From Theobroma cacao (taxonomy: Eukaryota > Streptophyta > Magnoliopsida > Malvales > Malvaceae): a stretch of 64,000 bases of DNA. Shown in pieces: positions 11,777-23,502 of the stretch; position 1 is the first letter of the stretch; each line of letters starts with the position of its first letter. Location of the stretch: the NCBI RefSeq assembly GCF_000208745.1, contig NC_030856.1, positions 16,641,198 through 16,705,197 of the forward strand, given 5' to 3'. Made by a program: the position numbers and the translations under genes. The notes below the pieces were generated by a model. The model worked only from the letters and a program-made list of their open reading frames with translations, was not told where the DNA came from and searched no databases.

Positions 11777-12597
11777 TTACAAGATATTTGGTATGTGCCC
11801 ATAACATACACAACTAAACACTTTCAAATGAGTAACTAAGGGCATGAAACCATACCATGCTTCAAAAGGGATTCGGTTATTCAGGGCATGAGTTGGTAAC
11901 AAACTCTGTAAACATACAGTAGTATTTGCAGCTTCTACCCAAAAATTTTGAGGCATCCTCTTCTGATATAACAGAAAGATGCTCATATCCATGACTGTCC
12001 TATTTTTCCTTTCACTGACTCCATTTTGCTGAGGAGTGTATGGAGCAGTAAGTTGATGAACTATCCCTTGCTGATTGAGGAACTGAGTGAATTCATTATA
12101 AGTATATTCACCACCATAATCAGTCCTCAATATTTTGATTCGATAACCAGTTTCAAGTTCAACTTTGGTTTTGAAGTTTTTGAACAAAGCAAAGACTTCT
12201 GACTTGAATATCATAAAGAAAATCCAACTCCATTTGGTCATATCATCAATAAATAGAAGATAAAACTTACTGCCATTTAGTGATTCCTCACTTAGAGGTC
12301 CACCTATATCAGAGTGAATAAGTTCAAGCTTTGACTTGGTTCTGTTGGTACTACTCAAAGGAAAGGTTTCCTTGAAATCTTACCAAGCTGACATACACTG
12401 CATATTGAAGCATTATTGGATAACTTTGGAAGCTTATCAAGCATAACTGAGTTGCTGACTTGTTCCAAGGTCTTGGAATTGTAGTGACCAAGTCTTCTGT
12501 GCCAAAGATCAATTAGTGAAACAGATTGTTCCTCAACTTGCAAGCATAGATGTTTAGGTTTAATAGGAGAACATCTATTCCTCATTGGTATAGTCAT
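11777..12597 (-). pseudogene. Copia integrase, frameshifted
   Basis: The N-terminal part (12597-12355) carries the HHCC zinc-binding region with LWHRRLGHYN and CSVCQLGK. After a frame change at about 12355 the catalytic core (12358-11777) shows HSDIGGPL (first Asp), LRTDYGGEYTYNEF (second Asp) and TPQQNGVSERKNRT (Glu), that is D-D-35-E. It would insert the cDNA at target sites. The frame break after the zinc finger inactivates the polyprotein. Confidence 0.9.
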
Positions 12598-12812
12598 AAG
12601 ATATGCACTTGAGGGGTTATAAATTCGGCAAGCTTTATCTTTGAAAACAGAACATAACTATCTTCTAACAATTGTTCAACACTCAGAATTTGTGCAAAAG
12701 AAAGTATAAACAAAAAATTATATATGTACTTGTGTCCAGTTGAGCTTTGTATTCGAACCTTCCCTATACCATATGCTTGTAGGTAACCACCATTCCTTAT
12801 TCTGACTTTTGA

Positions 12813-13872
12813 TCAATGGTTCTTATCAAGATCAACAAACATAGCTTCAAAAAGTACAATATGCCGTGAGCTGCCACTATCAAGGAGCCATTCACAGTTA
12901 CCAAAGTCACTTGCAAAATCTGACTGAGCCATGAACAACACTTCTTCAGCTAATTCTGAGCTTTCATTTGTTTGTGCAGGTTTATCTTCAATTGTTCTGT
13001 TCTTGCATAATTTATCAGTGTGTCCTAATTGACTACATATTTTACATTTTGCATCTGGCCTAAACCAGTAGTAATCATCAATATGATTCCTTTTCTTGCA
13101 GTAGGAACATGGCTTGAACTTATTTTTCTTGTTTGAGGATTGACCAGATTGAGTAATCTTCTTATTTTTGTCTTTGTAATTTTTCTTGGTAAAAGCCTCA
13201 GCTTTGGCTTTGCCTTTTCCTTTAGCAAGAAAGGCTTTCTCCCCAAAAGCTTCATCTCTTGCTGATATTCTCAGTTCTGCAGCTTGCAAGGCATTGACAA
13301 TTTTTGTAATTGAAATGTCAGACAGGTCCTTTGATTGTAATAGGGATGCTATTGTAGGTTCAAACTTCCTTGGTACATTGTTGATAATCTTCTTAGCTAC
13401 TCGAACTTCTTTAAGCTCTTCACCAAACAACTTTATTAGGTTAGCAAGCTTAAGAATTTGGTCTATATATTCTTTTAAAGACTGACTTTCCTTCATTCGC
13501 ATCATGTCAAAGTACCTTCTCAAGTTCTGTGCCTGCATATGCCTTGTTCTAGAGGTCCCAACATATTCTTCATGTAGCTTTGTCCAAGTTGCCTTAGCTG
13601 TTTCACATTCCATGATTCTGTTGAAAATATCCTCAAAGATAGCAGACTGAATGAATGAAAGAGCTCTAAACTTTTTTTGCAATTTCTTTTCCATATTGCT
13701 TAACTTGAGCAACAGGAGCATTCTCCCTTGGTGCTTGTGGTTCAACATCTTGTTTTATTGCATTCCACAGGTTATAACCTTTCAAGTAAGTCTTCATTTT
13801 CACGGCCCAAACTCCATAATTGGAGCCATCGGAGACTGGTGGAGGTTGATGAGTTATGTTTGGAGTTGTCAT
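12813..13872 (-). pseudogene. Copia gag and protease, frameshifted
   Basis: It starts with ATG at 13872 (MTTPNITHQPPPVSDGSNY, then GVWAVKMKTYL). The frame breaks near 13670 and continues in the 13748-12813 frame with FRALSFIQSAIFEDIF, the capsid region and a basic lysine-rich stretch. Two zinc knuckles follow: CSYCKKRNHIDDYYW, in which the last Cys has become Tyr, and CKICSQLGHTDKLC, which is complete. The protease active site WLLDSGSSRHIV follows at about 12890. Gag packages the RNA and the protease matures the polyprotein. The frameshift and the damaged first knuckle indicate decay. Confidence 0.88.
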
Positions 13873-13972
13873 TATAAAAAGAAACTAATTCTTGAACAAG
13901 AAGTTAAAGCAGAACCACTAAGAACACATGAGTATTGAAAGGAAGTTATCTAAGGTCCTACAAGAATCGGGA

Positions 13973-13987
13973 GGTGCTCTGATACCA
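13973..13987 (-). other. Copia primer-binding site (tRNA-iMet)
   Basis: On the minus strand, TGGTATCAGAGCACC follows the 5' LTR directly. It is complementary to the 3' end of initiator tRNA-Met. Confidence 0.92.
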
Positions 13988-14277
13988 TGTTAATATCATG
14001 ATATAAAACTATGACTTGAGAAAGAGAGAACTAGTAAGTTGCTGGACAAAAGCAGAGAATTCTTTTATATGCATGATGATCACACAATGATCATATATAT
14101 GTTACAAAATGTTAGTGTATGTAACACCTGTAACAAATCGCTTAACAGGTGATCAAATTAGATGCAAACAGCAAAACATTGTTCTATTCTAACATAAAAA
14201 ATATTGACAATTAGTAAGCATACAGATCATGCTGTCCAAAAGCTTCCACGTGTTCATGCAGGGGTTATTCTCTAACA
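13988..14277 (-). repeat. Copia 5' LTR
   Basis: It starts TGTTAATATC and ends CTCTAACA, 290 bp, paired with 9625-9926. It should hold the promoter and terminator; on the minus strand no clear TATA box was confirmed. Confidence 0.92.
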
Positions 14278-14282
14278 ATTTA

Positions 14283-15236
14283 TTTGTTAATTAGTTGCCT
14301 TCTTTTCTTCTTTATGGTTTTGCTTGAATTATGATACAGGGAGATGCCTCCCAGCTATTTAAATGCTTGGTAGAGGTTCATATGGTATTTTAAAATGGAT
14401 GAAAGTAGTTGGCATACATTCCCTCTCAGGATGTTGTTTACTTATTTATCATTATCAGGTGAAATTCATATTAGATTGACAATAGCACAAACAATGCTGA
14501 GATGAAGCCCAACTTTAAGGACTTGGCAGAGTTAATTTGGCAGGGAACTATTTTCTTGTACTCTGATCACTTCCCTTATCTAACTAAAGTTATAGAAAAG
14601 ACCCTACTGACTTCAGTGTGAGGTTATGTAACAGTAAGTTTTCATTCAACTTGACAACAAAGGAGAGACTGATTGAACTTTTGCTTCCAAAGCAAGTGAT
14701 TATTCAATTACATTTGATTCTTTATCGCTACATCTACCAATTATATTTCTGATCTGGCAGTTAGTTGTAATTGAACAATTTTTATACCAAATATTGGCAT
14801 ATTCAAGGTTTCCATTAAACATTTTCCCATATGTTCTTTCCAACATTGATCTGAACCTTCTTTGACCTTTTGTAATCCAAAGTAGAGATTTATTCTGTGC
14901 TGTTGGAAACATTAGGATGCAGCATCCTGAAAGATATTGAAATTATAAGTTGGTTGAATGGAATGTTGAACCAAAATGTTAGGTTGCCTCAAATGATATT
15001 TTTTTCAGTTTGGACAATTTGATTATGGAATGTGTTGTATTTGTTTGCTTAAACTAAGTGTGCAAATGCATATATTAAACTCCAAAAAATTTGGAAGCTA
15101 GGTCTTTACTCTATGGAGTCCATAAAGGCTAAATGAGGGTTTGGAGAGAAAGAGAAAGTGTGTGGGAGTTAAGGGAAGTGAAAAATGATTGAAGAATGAC
15201 GACTAGCTTTTATATTTTTTTTAACCTAGAGCCTTA
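14283..15236. other. Unassigned DNA between the copia and the hairpin array
   Basis: AT-rich, no recognisable protein. The minus-strand ORF at 14700-14912 (70 aa) has no family signature. This may belong to an old element also represented by the array at 15237-15550. Confidence 0.35.
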
Positions 15237-15550
15237 GGATCGACTCATTATCCTTGGGGGTCAATTTGTAGGTTTTTATTTTTTTGCCTAATGGTGTAGG
15301 GATCGACCCCTTGACTTAAGGGGGGTCAATCCTTGTGGGTTTTAGTAGCCTATTTTGAAGTTTAGCTTGTAGGGATTAATCTTTTTGTCATTGGAGGTTG
15401 ATCTTAGAGTTTACAAAAATCTTTTTAAGTGTTTTCCCTTGTTGGGATCAACCCTCCTTTCCATGGGGGTCGATCTTAGTCATTTCTAAAGGCTACTCCA
15501 AGAGCTTTACATGTAGGGATCGACCCTCCTCTAAAAGGGGGGTTGATCTT
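15237..15550. repeat. Five hairpin-forming tandem units, period about 60-74 bp
   Basis: Units at about 15237, 15300, 15372, 15444 and 15515 each read GGATCGACCC, a short pyrimidine/purine centre, then GGGGGTCGATCTT or variants. The two halves are complementary and can fold. The linkers are also related (for example GCTACTCCAAGAGC and GCCTATTTTGAAG). The array ends 20 bp before the Athila 5' LTR. Confidence 0.75.
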
Positions 15551-15570
15551 GGATAATTCTAGAACCTCAT

Positions 15571-17126
15571 TGATAACTCTATGATATAGAGTTATGTTGC
15601 CACATTTTGATTGTAAAAAATAGCTAAATCCCTACGTTTTCAAGCTAGTTTTAAGTAATTTTTATACTTTTCTTTATTTGGTTTAGTGCATGTTGAATTA
15701 TTTTTAATTTGAGTAATTTGAGCTTATTTTCACATCAAAAGTCTGAGTTTGAGAAATCATTGATTTAATCTCTATTTTGAAGTTTCTTAAGTGTAAAAAG
15801 CTTTGTGGAAGTGAAATGCGCAAGATGGTTAGGTGTAGAATTTGTTAAACATATTGCGGTATTTCTACCATAATTCTCTCTACAGAACTCCAAACGAGCT
15901 GATTCGTAGACAACTAGAAGACGAGAGGAAAGGCTACAACTTTGTTGTTTATTACTTTTCCTAGTTTAGATTAGAAGATGGTCAAAATCCATGTCAAAAA
16001 GACAATACTACATTAGGAAAGTAAAACAAAGACATAACACTTGAGAGCCATGGCACTAAAAGAAATTTGTAGCGAACTTCAAAGTCAGAATTGTAGAGAG
16101 CCTCGGCTCTCAAGTGATAGCTGTGACACTAGAGCCTGTTTCAAAAAATAATTGTCTAACGGGAAATTTGAAAATTAGGTTAATTTGTGCTTATTTAAGG
16201 GACTTCTTCAAATAAGTTTAGAAAGAGTGTGGCAGCAGCTATTTTGGAGAACTAGAGCTAAGAATCAAGCAAGAGAACAAGAAAAATTAAGAGAGATTTG
16301 AGATAAAAAAAGCTTCAACATTAGTTTCTTTCTCTATTTTGTGTTTTTATTATTTCCTTTGACTTGAATTCATGGCTAAATTTATTTGGATAATGTTTTA
16401 CTAAGATATCATGAACTAATTTGTTTTTCTAGGATTATGGTGGATTTCAAAATGTAGCTTGAGTATTAGTTTCTCTTTTATGTATCATGAATAGGTATAG
16501 TTTTGCTTATTCAAAATTTTTTTTAATGCTTTTAATTGCCTAATCAACAATTAACTAATTTGTGAATCTAATTGAGATTCGACAAAGAGATTTTAAATTG
16601 GACTAAAATTCGAATAGTGTATGTTTACGTCACTTAGGTGATTTGATTTACAACTCAAGTAGACATATGTCAATTGCCATACATAACCAAATTAGGACAC
16701 TAGCTTAATGAACTTAATTTAATTGATTCTTATAGACATATAGTGAACTAATTAAGTTAGGTATTTGTGCAAGCATCTTGATAGAGACATGTACATAGCT
16801 TTGGATTGTTGGTTAGTAAAACCACCTTAGAAAGTAAATAATAAGAGAAGCTGGTATCAGATGAAATGTTGAATGAACCCATAATCCTAGGTCTTTAGTC
16901 TATTATCTTTCTCATGTTACTTTAATTTCTGTTAGTTAATTTAGTGCTTGGTTTAATTTAGTTTGAATTAATTTTCTTAAAATTTTAGATACTTAAATAA
17001 AATTGATTTGTTACAAAATTTTAGTCCTTAGCAAAACTTTAGGAACAAAATTCCTGTGGGAACGATACTCTACTTTTTACTATATTACTTGTTTACGTTA
17101 ATGTGCACTTGCATGAAAAATCAACA
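15571..17126 (+). repeat. Athila-like 5' LTR
   Basis: It begins TGATAACTCTATGATATAGA and ends GAAAAATCAACA, directly before the primer site. The beginning and the end (CTGTGGGAACGATACTC) match the solo LTR 44481-45088, which gives the boundaries. It is 1556 bp, longer than the 608-bp solo copy, which lacks the middle section. A shared module occurs at about 15888-15998. Confidence 0.75.
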
Positions 17127-17132
17127 TGTTTT

Positions 17133-17150
17133 TGGTGTCGTAGCCGACAA
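17133..17150 (+). other. Athila primer-binding site (tRNA-Asp type, mutated)
   Basis: TGGTGTCGTAGCCGACAA resembles the TGGCGCCGTTGCCGGGGA site of Athila/Tat elements with several substitutions, and it starts a few bases after the LTR end. Confidence 0.75.
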
Positions 17151-17243
17151 TTTTGTTGTTTCTATTTGCTAATATTAAAATTTCACAAATTACTCATAAT
17201 TTAAGTTTTTCTTCTTTCTTTTGTAGGTTTGTTTCATCATTGT

Positions 17244-19899
17244 ATGAGAAGGGAAAAAAGCTTGGAGATTATACCTTATGATCCAAAGATTAAGAGAACA
17301 TTCCAAAGACTTCGAAGAGAAAATCAACAAGGTTTTGCTCAAACATATACAATGGATGATCGACAAGTTGAGCAACAAATCCAAGAGTGAGTAGTAGCTG
17401 AAAATCATTCTTAAGGGATTATGATGTACCATTGGTGCAAGGAGTTCCATCCAGCATTCGAAGGTTGGCTATTCAAGACAACTATTTTGAGATCAAATTG
17501 GCCATCATCACCATGATTCAAACTTCAATCCAGTATGGGAGTCTACTAAATAATGATCCAAATGGCCATATATCCAACTTCTTGGTGATATGTGATACTT
17601 TTAAACACAATGGTGTCACAGTTGATGTAATTCCTTTAAGGCTTTTCCCTTTCTCATTAAGCGATAAAACTAACGCATGGCTGAATGTGCTCTCTATTGG
17701 CTCAATAACAACAAGGGATGATCTTGCTCAAAAGTTCCTTGCTAATTTCTTTCCTTTGGCCAAAAGAGCAAAAATGAGGAATGATATCACATCATTGATG
17801 TAACAAGATTCTAAATCATTGTACGAGGCTTGGGAAAGATGTAAAGAATTACTTTGGTGTTGTCCTCATCATGGCTTCCTAAAGTGGCTTCAAGTGCAAA
17901 CATTTTACAATGATTTAAGTGGTCATGTTTGAACTACCATTAATGCCATGCAAGAGGACTTTTAATGGTTAAATCAATTGATGAAGATATGATTTGTTAG
18001 AAAATATGGCTGCAAAATACTACCAATGGCCAACAGAGCGATCAATGCATAGGAGAGTAATTGGAATTCATGATGTAGATGCCACTTTGGCACTATCTGC
18101 ACAGGTAGTAGTTTTATCTAAAACACTTGAATCTTTTGGTACTAACTCCATTCAAGGTCTTTTTGTAGCTTGTGAGTATTTTGGAGATGATCATGCAAGC
18201 CATCAGTGTCCAAGTTTGATAGAACTAGTGTAATTTGTGGGGAATAGACAGCAGAATTACCCATACCCTAACATTTACAATCCAAGGTGGAGGAACTATC
18301 CAAACTTCTTTTGGACCAATAATCAAGGATCATACTCAACTTCAAGGTTGAATGCATTTATAGGATTCCAGCAACAAGCAAGAATGCTTATCTTAGATAA
18401 AAAACCAATTGTAGAGGATTTACTAATGCAGTACATGACATAACATGATAGCATCATTCAAAGTCAAGCATTTTTCGTTCAGAGTCAAACAACATCATTG
18501 CAAAACATTCGAGACTCAAGTTGGTCAACTTGCCAATTTATTAAACAACTAAGTTCAAGGAACACTACCTAGTGTTATAAAAACAAATATAAGAAGAGAA
18601 ATTAAGGAACATGTCAAGGCCATCACTTTGAGAAGTGGTAAGGAAGTTGAAAGTGAGCCACAACGAGCTGAACAGAATGACAACAGTGTTGAGAGTGACA
18701 CATAGATTGCAAGTTCTAGTGAGCAGTGTCAAGCAAAAGAGATTAAGGCAATTTTACCACCACCACCTTTTCTTCAACGTTTCAAGAAGCAACAAGAGGA
18801 AAGTTAGTTTCAGAAATTTATGGAGGTGTTTAAAAAGCTTCACATCAATAGTTCATTTGCAGAGGCATTTAGAGCAAATGCCTTCATATGTTAAATTTCT
18901 TAAAGAAATTTTATCCAAGAAAATGAGGTTAGGTGAATTTGAGACAATAACATTCACTGAGGAGTGTAGTGCAAGCATTCAGAATAAACTCCTTCCAATG
19001 CTTAAGGCAAGTAGCTTTATTATTCCAAGCATAATAGGTGCTTTATTCTTTGCCAAGGCTTTGAGTGATTTAGGGGCAAGTATTAATTTGATGCCTTTGT
19101 CAATTTACTATAAGTTGGGCTTGGAGGAGATTAAACCCACGACTATGACTCTACATTTAGCAAACAGAACTTTCATCTATCCAAAAGGAATAGTGAAAGA
19201 TGTGCTTGTAAAGGTGGATAAATTCATCTTTCTGATGGACTTTATATATCTTGATATGGGGGAAAAGGTTCCTATTATCCTTGGGAGACCTTTCTAACAC
19301 ACTACTAAAGCACTTATTGATGTTGAGAAGAAAGATTTCTCCTTGTGAGTACAAGTTCAAGAGGTAACATTCAATATTTTTAAATCTTTAAAGTTTACTG
19401 ATGATCATGATGAGTGTTTTGCAGTTAGTGTGACAGACAAGGCCAGAAATAAAGTCTTCATGGAAAGTCATCCTATTGACCCACTTGAAGTATCATTGAT
19501 TTTTGAATCTAAGTCAAATGATGAGGATGTCATAAAATGTGTTAATGCATTGAATGCCCCATCTCTTGTGTTGGGAACTCAATTTAAGCTATTAAATTTG
19601 TCTACATCTTCATTTTCACTAGCGAAGACCTTAATTGAAGAATCTTAAATTGGAACTCAAACCATTGCATCATCATTTGAGGTATACATATCTTGGAGAC
19701 TTATATACTCTTTCGATTTTTGTTGCATCTAATCTTACTAACAAGTAGGAAGATAAGCTGCTAAGAGTTCTAAGAAAGCATAAAAAGGCACTTGGTTAGA
19801 CAATAGCATATATTAAAGGTATAAGTTGTTTAATATGCATGCCCAAAATTTTGTTGAAGGATAATCACAGAGCCACTATCGAGCATCTAAGAAAATTGA
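17244..19899 (+). pseudogene. Athila gag-protease region, multiply broken
   Basis: It starts MRREKSLEIIPYDP at 17244. The frame then shifts into VPLVQGVPSSIRRLAIQ (about 17432), DPNGHISNFLVICDTFK, RLFPFSLSDKTNAWLN and LAQKFLANFFPLAKRAK, then a stop and SLYEAWERCKELL with CCPHHGF. These are the conserved blocks of the Athila capsid domain. The zinc knuckle at about 18170 reads CEYFGDDHASHQCP, with the second Cys replaced by Phe. The retropepsin (18990-19297) has KALSDLGASINLMPLSIY and ends VPIILGRPF; the active site is DLGAS in place of DTGAS, as is usual in this group. The linker toward RT (19430-19648 and KALG, then ISCLICMPKILL) runs to the insertion at 19900. At least five stops or frameshifts are present. 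Confidence 0.88.
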
Positions 19900-21304
19900 C
19901 GTCATAGCCTAAAATCTCAGGCCATGACCGGTGCATGGGCTCAATGGGCATAACCCACTAGGCCCAAGCAAGCCTCTTTATGAGATCCTATTCCTCATTC
20001 CATCCATCATCTTGAAAACCATGTGTTGTAATTCTCAACGATGAATGTTTCAGTAATATTTTATAGCAACCGAATATTCATATTTGTATTATCTCAAGGT
20101 ACTGTCATTCATTGCCGTCTCATAAGGGCATCATCATGAATCCAACATATACATACTTCATTTATTACATGACTCCTAGTAGTTCACATTACATATACCT
20201 GTACACAAACAAATGACTCTCAACCGTCAACGGAGTGACTTTAAGTGAAGGTACCGCTACTGAGATGCCATTGTACCTACCAAGAAGACGAGCATACGCG
20301 GACACTCAATCTAGGTCCTAACTACCAACGAATCTGAAAATGTGAAGTTTAAAAATGTGAGTATAAAACTCAGTGAGTGAACATAACAAGGGAACAAGCA
20401 ATCGATAAGGAGAACTTGGGAATCATGATGCATTTGTTTCAAAAAACAATGCAATTGATTTAATTTCTTATTAAAAACCCTTCATTTTAAACTTTGATTA
20501 ATAACCTCATAATGTTGCAAAAACCCATGATCAATCCTTGAAGTTAAATGGGTGAAAAATAGGTCAAAATCAAGCAAGGTAGCAAGCATGACAGCAAGTT
20601 TCTCAGTAGTGAGCAACAGTCTTAGTTTGCATATGTTTCAGTTTTTGAAGCATATATCCCACTAAAAAAGTCCAATTGACATGATTTTTTGACCATTAGA
20701 AAGATAAGAGGCTGGGCTACAACTTTTATGTTTAGCACTTTTCACAGTTCTGAATGAAAGTTGGTCAAAATCTTCGTAAAATTGAGAGCACTGATATAGA
20801 ATTTTGGAACCACCAGCGAGAACCAGGCTAGTGTAACCCTCCCTAACCCGAAAGTTTCTCGTTGCAGCAAAAATGAACCTCGCTACAGTGAGAAATAGAG
20901 CAATCTAGTAAAAAAGGGTCTTGTTATATCAAAAGCCATTTTCTTGTTGAAATGAAAAGCAATTTGGGAGCAATTAACAATGCCAACATGCAACACAATC
21001 ACAATTATTTTCATAAGCTTTTATAACATATATATACATACATACATACATAACCACCAATACCACCACTGCCTCACCCAACTCATGTGCAACCCCCACA
21101 TCGTGCATATAGCTGGAGTCGTCGTGTGCATCTCCCCACATCGTTCACAACTAATACTGCCGCGTGCATCCCCCACATCGCGCACAAGCAATATCATCAT
21201 CCACACTCTCGCACCCGTCATCATCGGCACGTGCTCCCTCACATCGTGCACATGTTTTGTTATAATTACAAACAATATTACTGTCAATACATATCATATA
21301 TATA

Positions 21305-21355
<51 letters not shown>

Positions 21356-22550
21356 ACATAACACAGGGCACATGGATTCATCACAGTCGCATTCCACAAC
21401 GCAAAACGTTTCATTAAAAGCTTGTTCACATGCATATTTTAAAGCAAAACAGATAAAATATTTCAATGGATTTAATCAAACACATGTGCTCTAATCCCAA
21501 AACATTTTAATGCAATTTCACTCACCAGTATTTGTTAAATCTTTACCCAACTCTAACTTCCTCTAATGGTCCAAATGGGGCGGTGGGGCTTCGTTGGAAC
21601 CTATCATCACATTCGTATCACAAATCAACTCAACTCACATAACTATAATTCTAAAAGCTATCTCTTAACTAGCTTCCACTTACCATTAAGTGGCTATCTA
21701 TTTTCTCTACTTTAGTAACACTGGAAATAAATAAACAAACTTTAACAATAAAACAACTCACAACTCCAATTATTAGCCATTATCAACAACCTAAAATCAA
21801 TCCTCATTCATTACTCACCTTGGTGGATTTATAGTTGAATTCCTTCTTAAGAATACTCAAGCTATCATGGAAAGTCTCTCTTTCTCCCTCTCTCTCTCTC
21901 TACTAAATTTCCAACTAGTGAGAGAAAGTGTGAAGGAAAGACTTTTGAGGGTTTTAAGATGAGAGAGTGAAAGAGCACAAAAGGTTATATTAAAAAGTAG
22001 CTCAAAAGACATGAAAATTAGAAGCTAGAGAGAGAGAGAGTTATGGAAGCTTTAAGGGAGGCTTCCATGGAAAATGAAGATATGTGAGATGGGAGGAAGA
22101 AGAACAAGAAGCTGCTGGAAAAATGAGGAAGTTGCTGGAGAAATGAGATATTTATAGCCTAAACTTATCTAAACTTCATTTAAATTACGAAAATGCCTTT
22201 AACAAGTTACCTTTGTCTTCCTCCAATCCTTTTTGCAATCTTTTTACTCTTTTGACAATGAGATAAAGTCCATAATAGTGTAGAAATACTCGAGTTCATG
22301 AAAACTTAAAAATTTCAACTTGAGTGAAAAATGACCATTTTGCCCCTACCTTGGAAATCATTATTATTTCTATTTCCTTCATCATTGTATCCTTATTTTC
22401 ATCATTCATTTATGCCTTGGGCCTACTTAGGCCTTAATAATGTTTGAAAGCATACTTCAAAGGGCTCACGAAAGAAATGACGAAATTACCCCTAGTCCGT
22501 GATATCGCGTCTACTTTTAGCTATAAGTCTATAAAGATCAAGGTCTCATA
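19900..22550 (-). repeat. Solo LTR, family B, minus orientation
   Basis: It is flanked by the perfect 5-bp duplication ATTGA (19895-19899 and 22551-22555). It opens CGTCATAGCC (TG mutated to CG) and closes GGTCTCATA (CA mutated to TA). It is homologous to the LTR starting at 61681 and, in reverse, to 40495-42759: shared words include GGGCATA(A/G)CCCACTAGG-type text, GGAGTGACT, and CACTCACC. No internal region or partner was found. Excision restores the Athila RT frame at KLNP. Probably Del/Tekay-like by its GTCGTGACA-type end in sister copies, but not proven. Confidence 0.88.
21298..21352. repeat. (TA)n microsatellite in the solo LTR
   Basis: A nearly pure TA run of about 55 bp with one TTTA interruption, next to GC-richer repeats of the word CCCACATCG (21090-21240). 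ORFs with IYIYIY tracts here are artefacts. Confidence 0.95.
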
Positions 22551-23502
22551 ATTGAATCCAATCATGAAAGAAGTGGTAAAAAAGGAAATAATCAAATGGC
22601 TAGATGCTGGCATCATTTATCTTATTTTGGATAGTGAGTGAGTAAGTCTAGTGCAATGTGTACCAAAGAAAGGTGGGATGATAGTGGTTACAAATGAAAA
22701 CAATAAGCTCATTCCCACAAAAATAGCAACTGCATGGAGAGTGTGCATGGATTACTTGAAGCTAAATAAGGCTACAAGGAAAGATCATTTCCTATTACCA
22801 TTCATTGACCAGATGTTGGACAAGTTAGTTGGAAAAGAGTACTATTGTTTCTTGGATGGGTACTCAAGATATAATCAAAGTGACATAGCACCAGAAGATC
22901 AAGAGAAAACAACCTTCACATGTTCCTATGGTACTTTTGCCTTTAAACATATGCCACTTGGATTGTTCAATGCTTTAGCCACATTTCAACGATGCATGAT
23001 TTTTATCTTTTTTAATATGGTGGAGAAATTATTATAGGTATTTGTGGATGATTTCTTGATTTTTGGTAATAATTTTGATGAATGCATGTTAAACCTTGAT
23101 AAGGTGTTGCAAAGATATTAAGAGGCAAACTGGGTAATAATTGGGAGAAGTGCCATTTTATAGTATAAGAAGGCATCTTGGTCACAAGGTGTCAAGCAAT
23201 GGATTGGAGGTGGATAAAGTGAAGATTAAGACCACTAAAAAGCTTCCACCATCAACCTCAATAACAGGTATTAGTAGTTTCCTTGGACACGTTGGTTTTT
23301 ATCAGTGATTCATTACAGAGTTTTCTAAAATTATTAAACCTTTGTGCAATCTCTTAGAAAAAGATTTCCCATTTAAATTTGATGATGTGTCATGTTGCAT
23401 TCATAGAATTGAAAAAAAAAGTTAACATCTGCACTAATTATTGTAGTTCTTGATTGGTCACTCCTATTTGAGCTTATATGTGATGCTAGTGATCAGCTAC
23501 AT
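22551..23502 (+). pseudogene. Athila reverse transcriptase (with start of RNase H), broken
   Basis: It continues the polyprotein after the solo LTR: LNPIMKEVVKKEIIKWLDAG, a stop, then the open segment 22651-23037. That segment holds QCVPKKGGM, TAWRVCMDYLKLNKATRKDH, FLLPFIDQMLDKL, YYCFLDGYSRYNQ and TFTCSYGTFAFKHMPLGL, which are gypsy RT blocks. A stop then precedes the catalytic loop VFVDDFLIFG at about 23038-23070. The thumb and the connection region follow with SSFLGHVGFYQ and frame breaks. RNase H begins FELICDASDQL at the insertion site of the next solo LTR. FVDD replaces the more common YVDD, as in many Athila copies. Confidence 0.9.

Larger units (their letters stand above)
9625..14277 (-). 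mobile_element. Ty1-copia retrotransposon, full length but coding-defective
   Basis: Two LTRs (9625-9926 and 13988-14277) are flanked by a perfect 5-bp duplication ATTTA (9620-9624 and 14278-14282). The element is 4653 bp on the minus strand. In element order it has the 5' LTR (13988-14277), an initiator-tRNA-Met primer site, gag, protease, integrase, RT, RNase H, a purine tract and the 3' LTR. The integrase-before-RT order defines copia. Several frameshifts and stops break the polyprotein. Lineage within copia was not assigned. Confidence 0.95.

Noticed and set aside
13186..13485. 99-aa plus-strand ORF
   Set aside because: Antisense shadow of the copia gag gene.
15237..15550. CRISPR-like array
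   Set aside because: Plant nuclear context, degenerate repeats, related linkers instead of unique spacers and no cas genes.
20980..21494. Overlapping ORFs of 88-145 aa on both strands
   Set aside because: They are translations of the TA microsatellite and adjacent repeats within a solo LTR.
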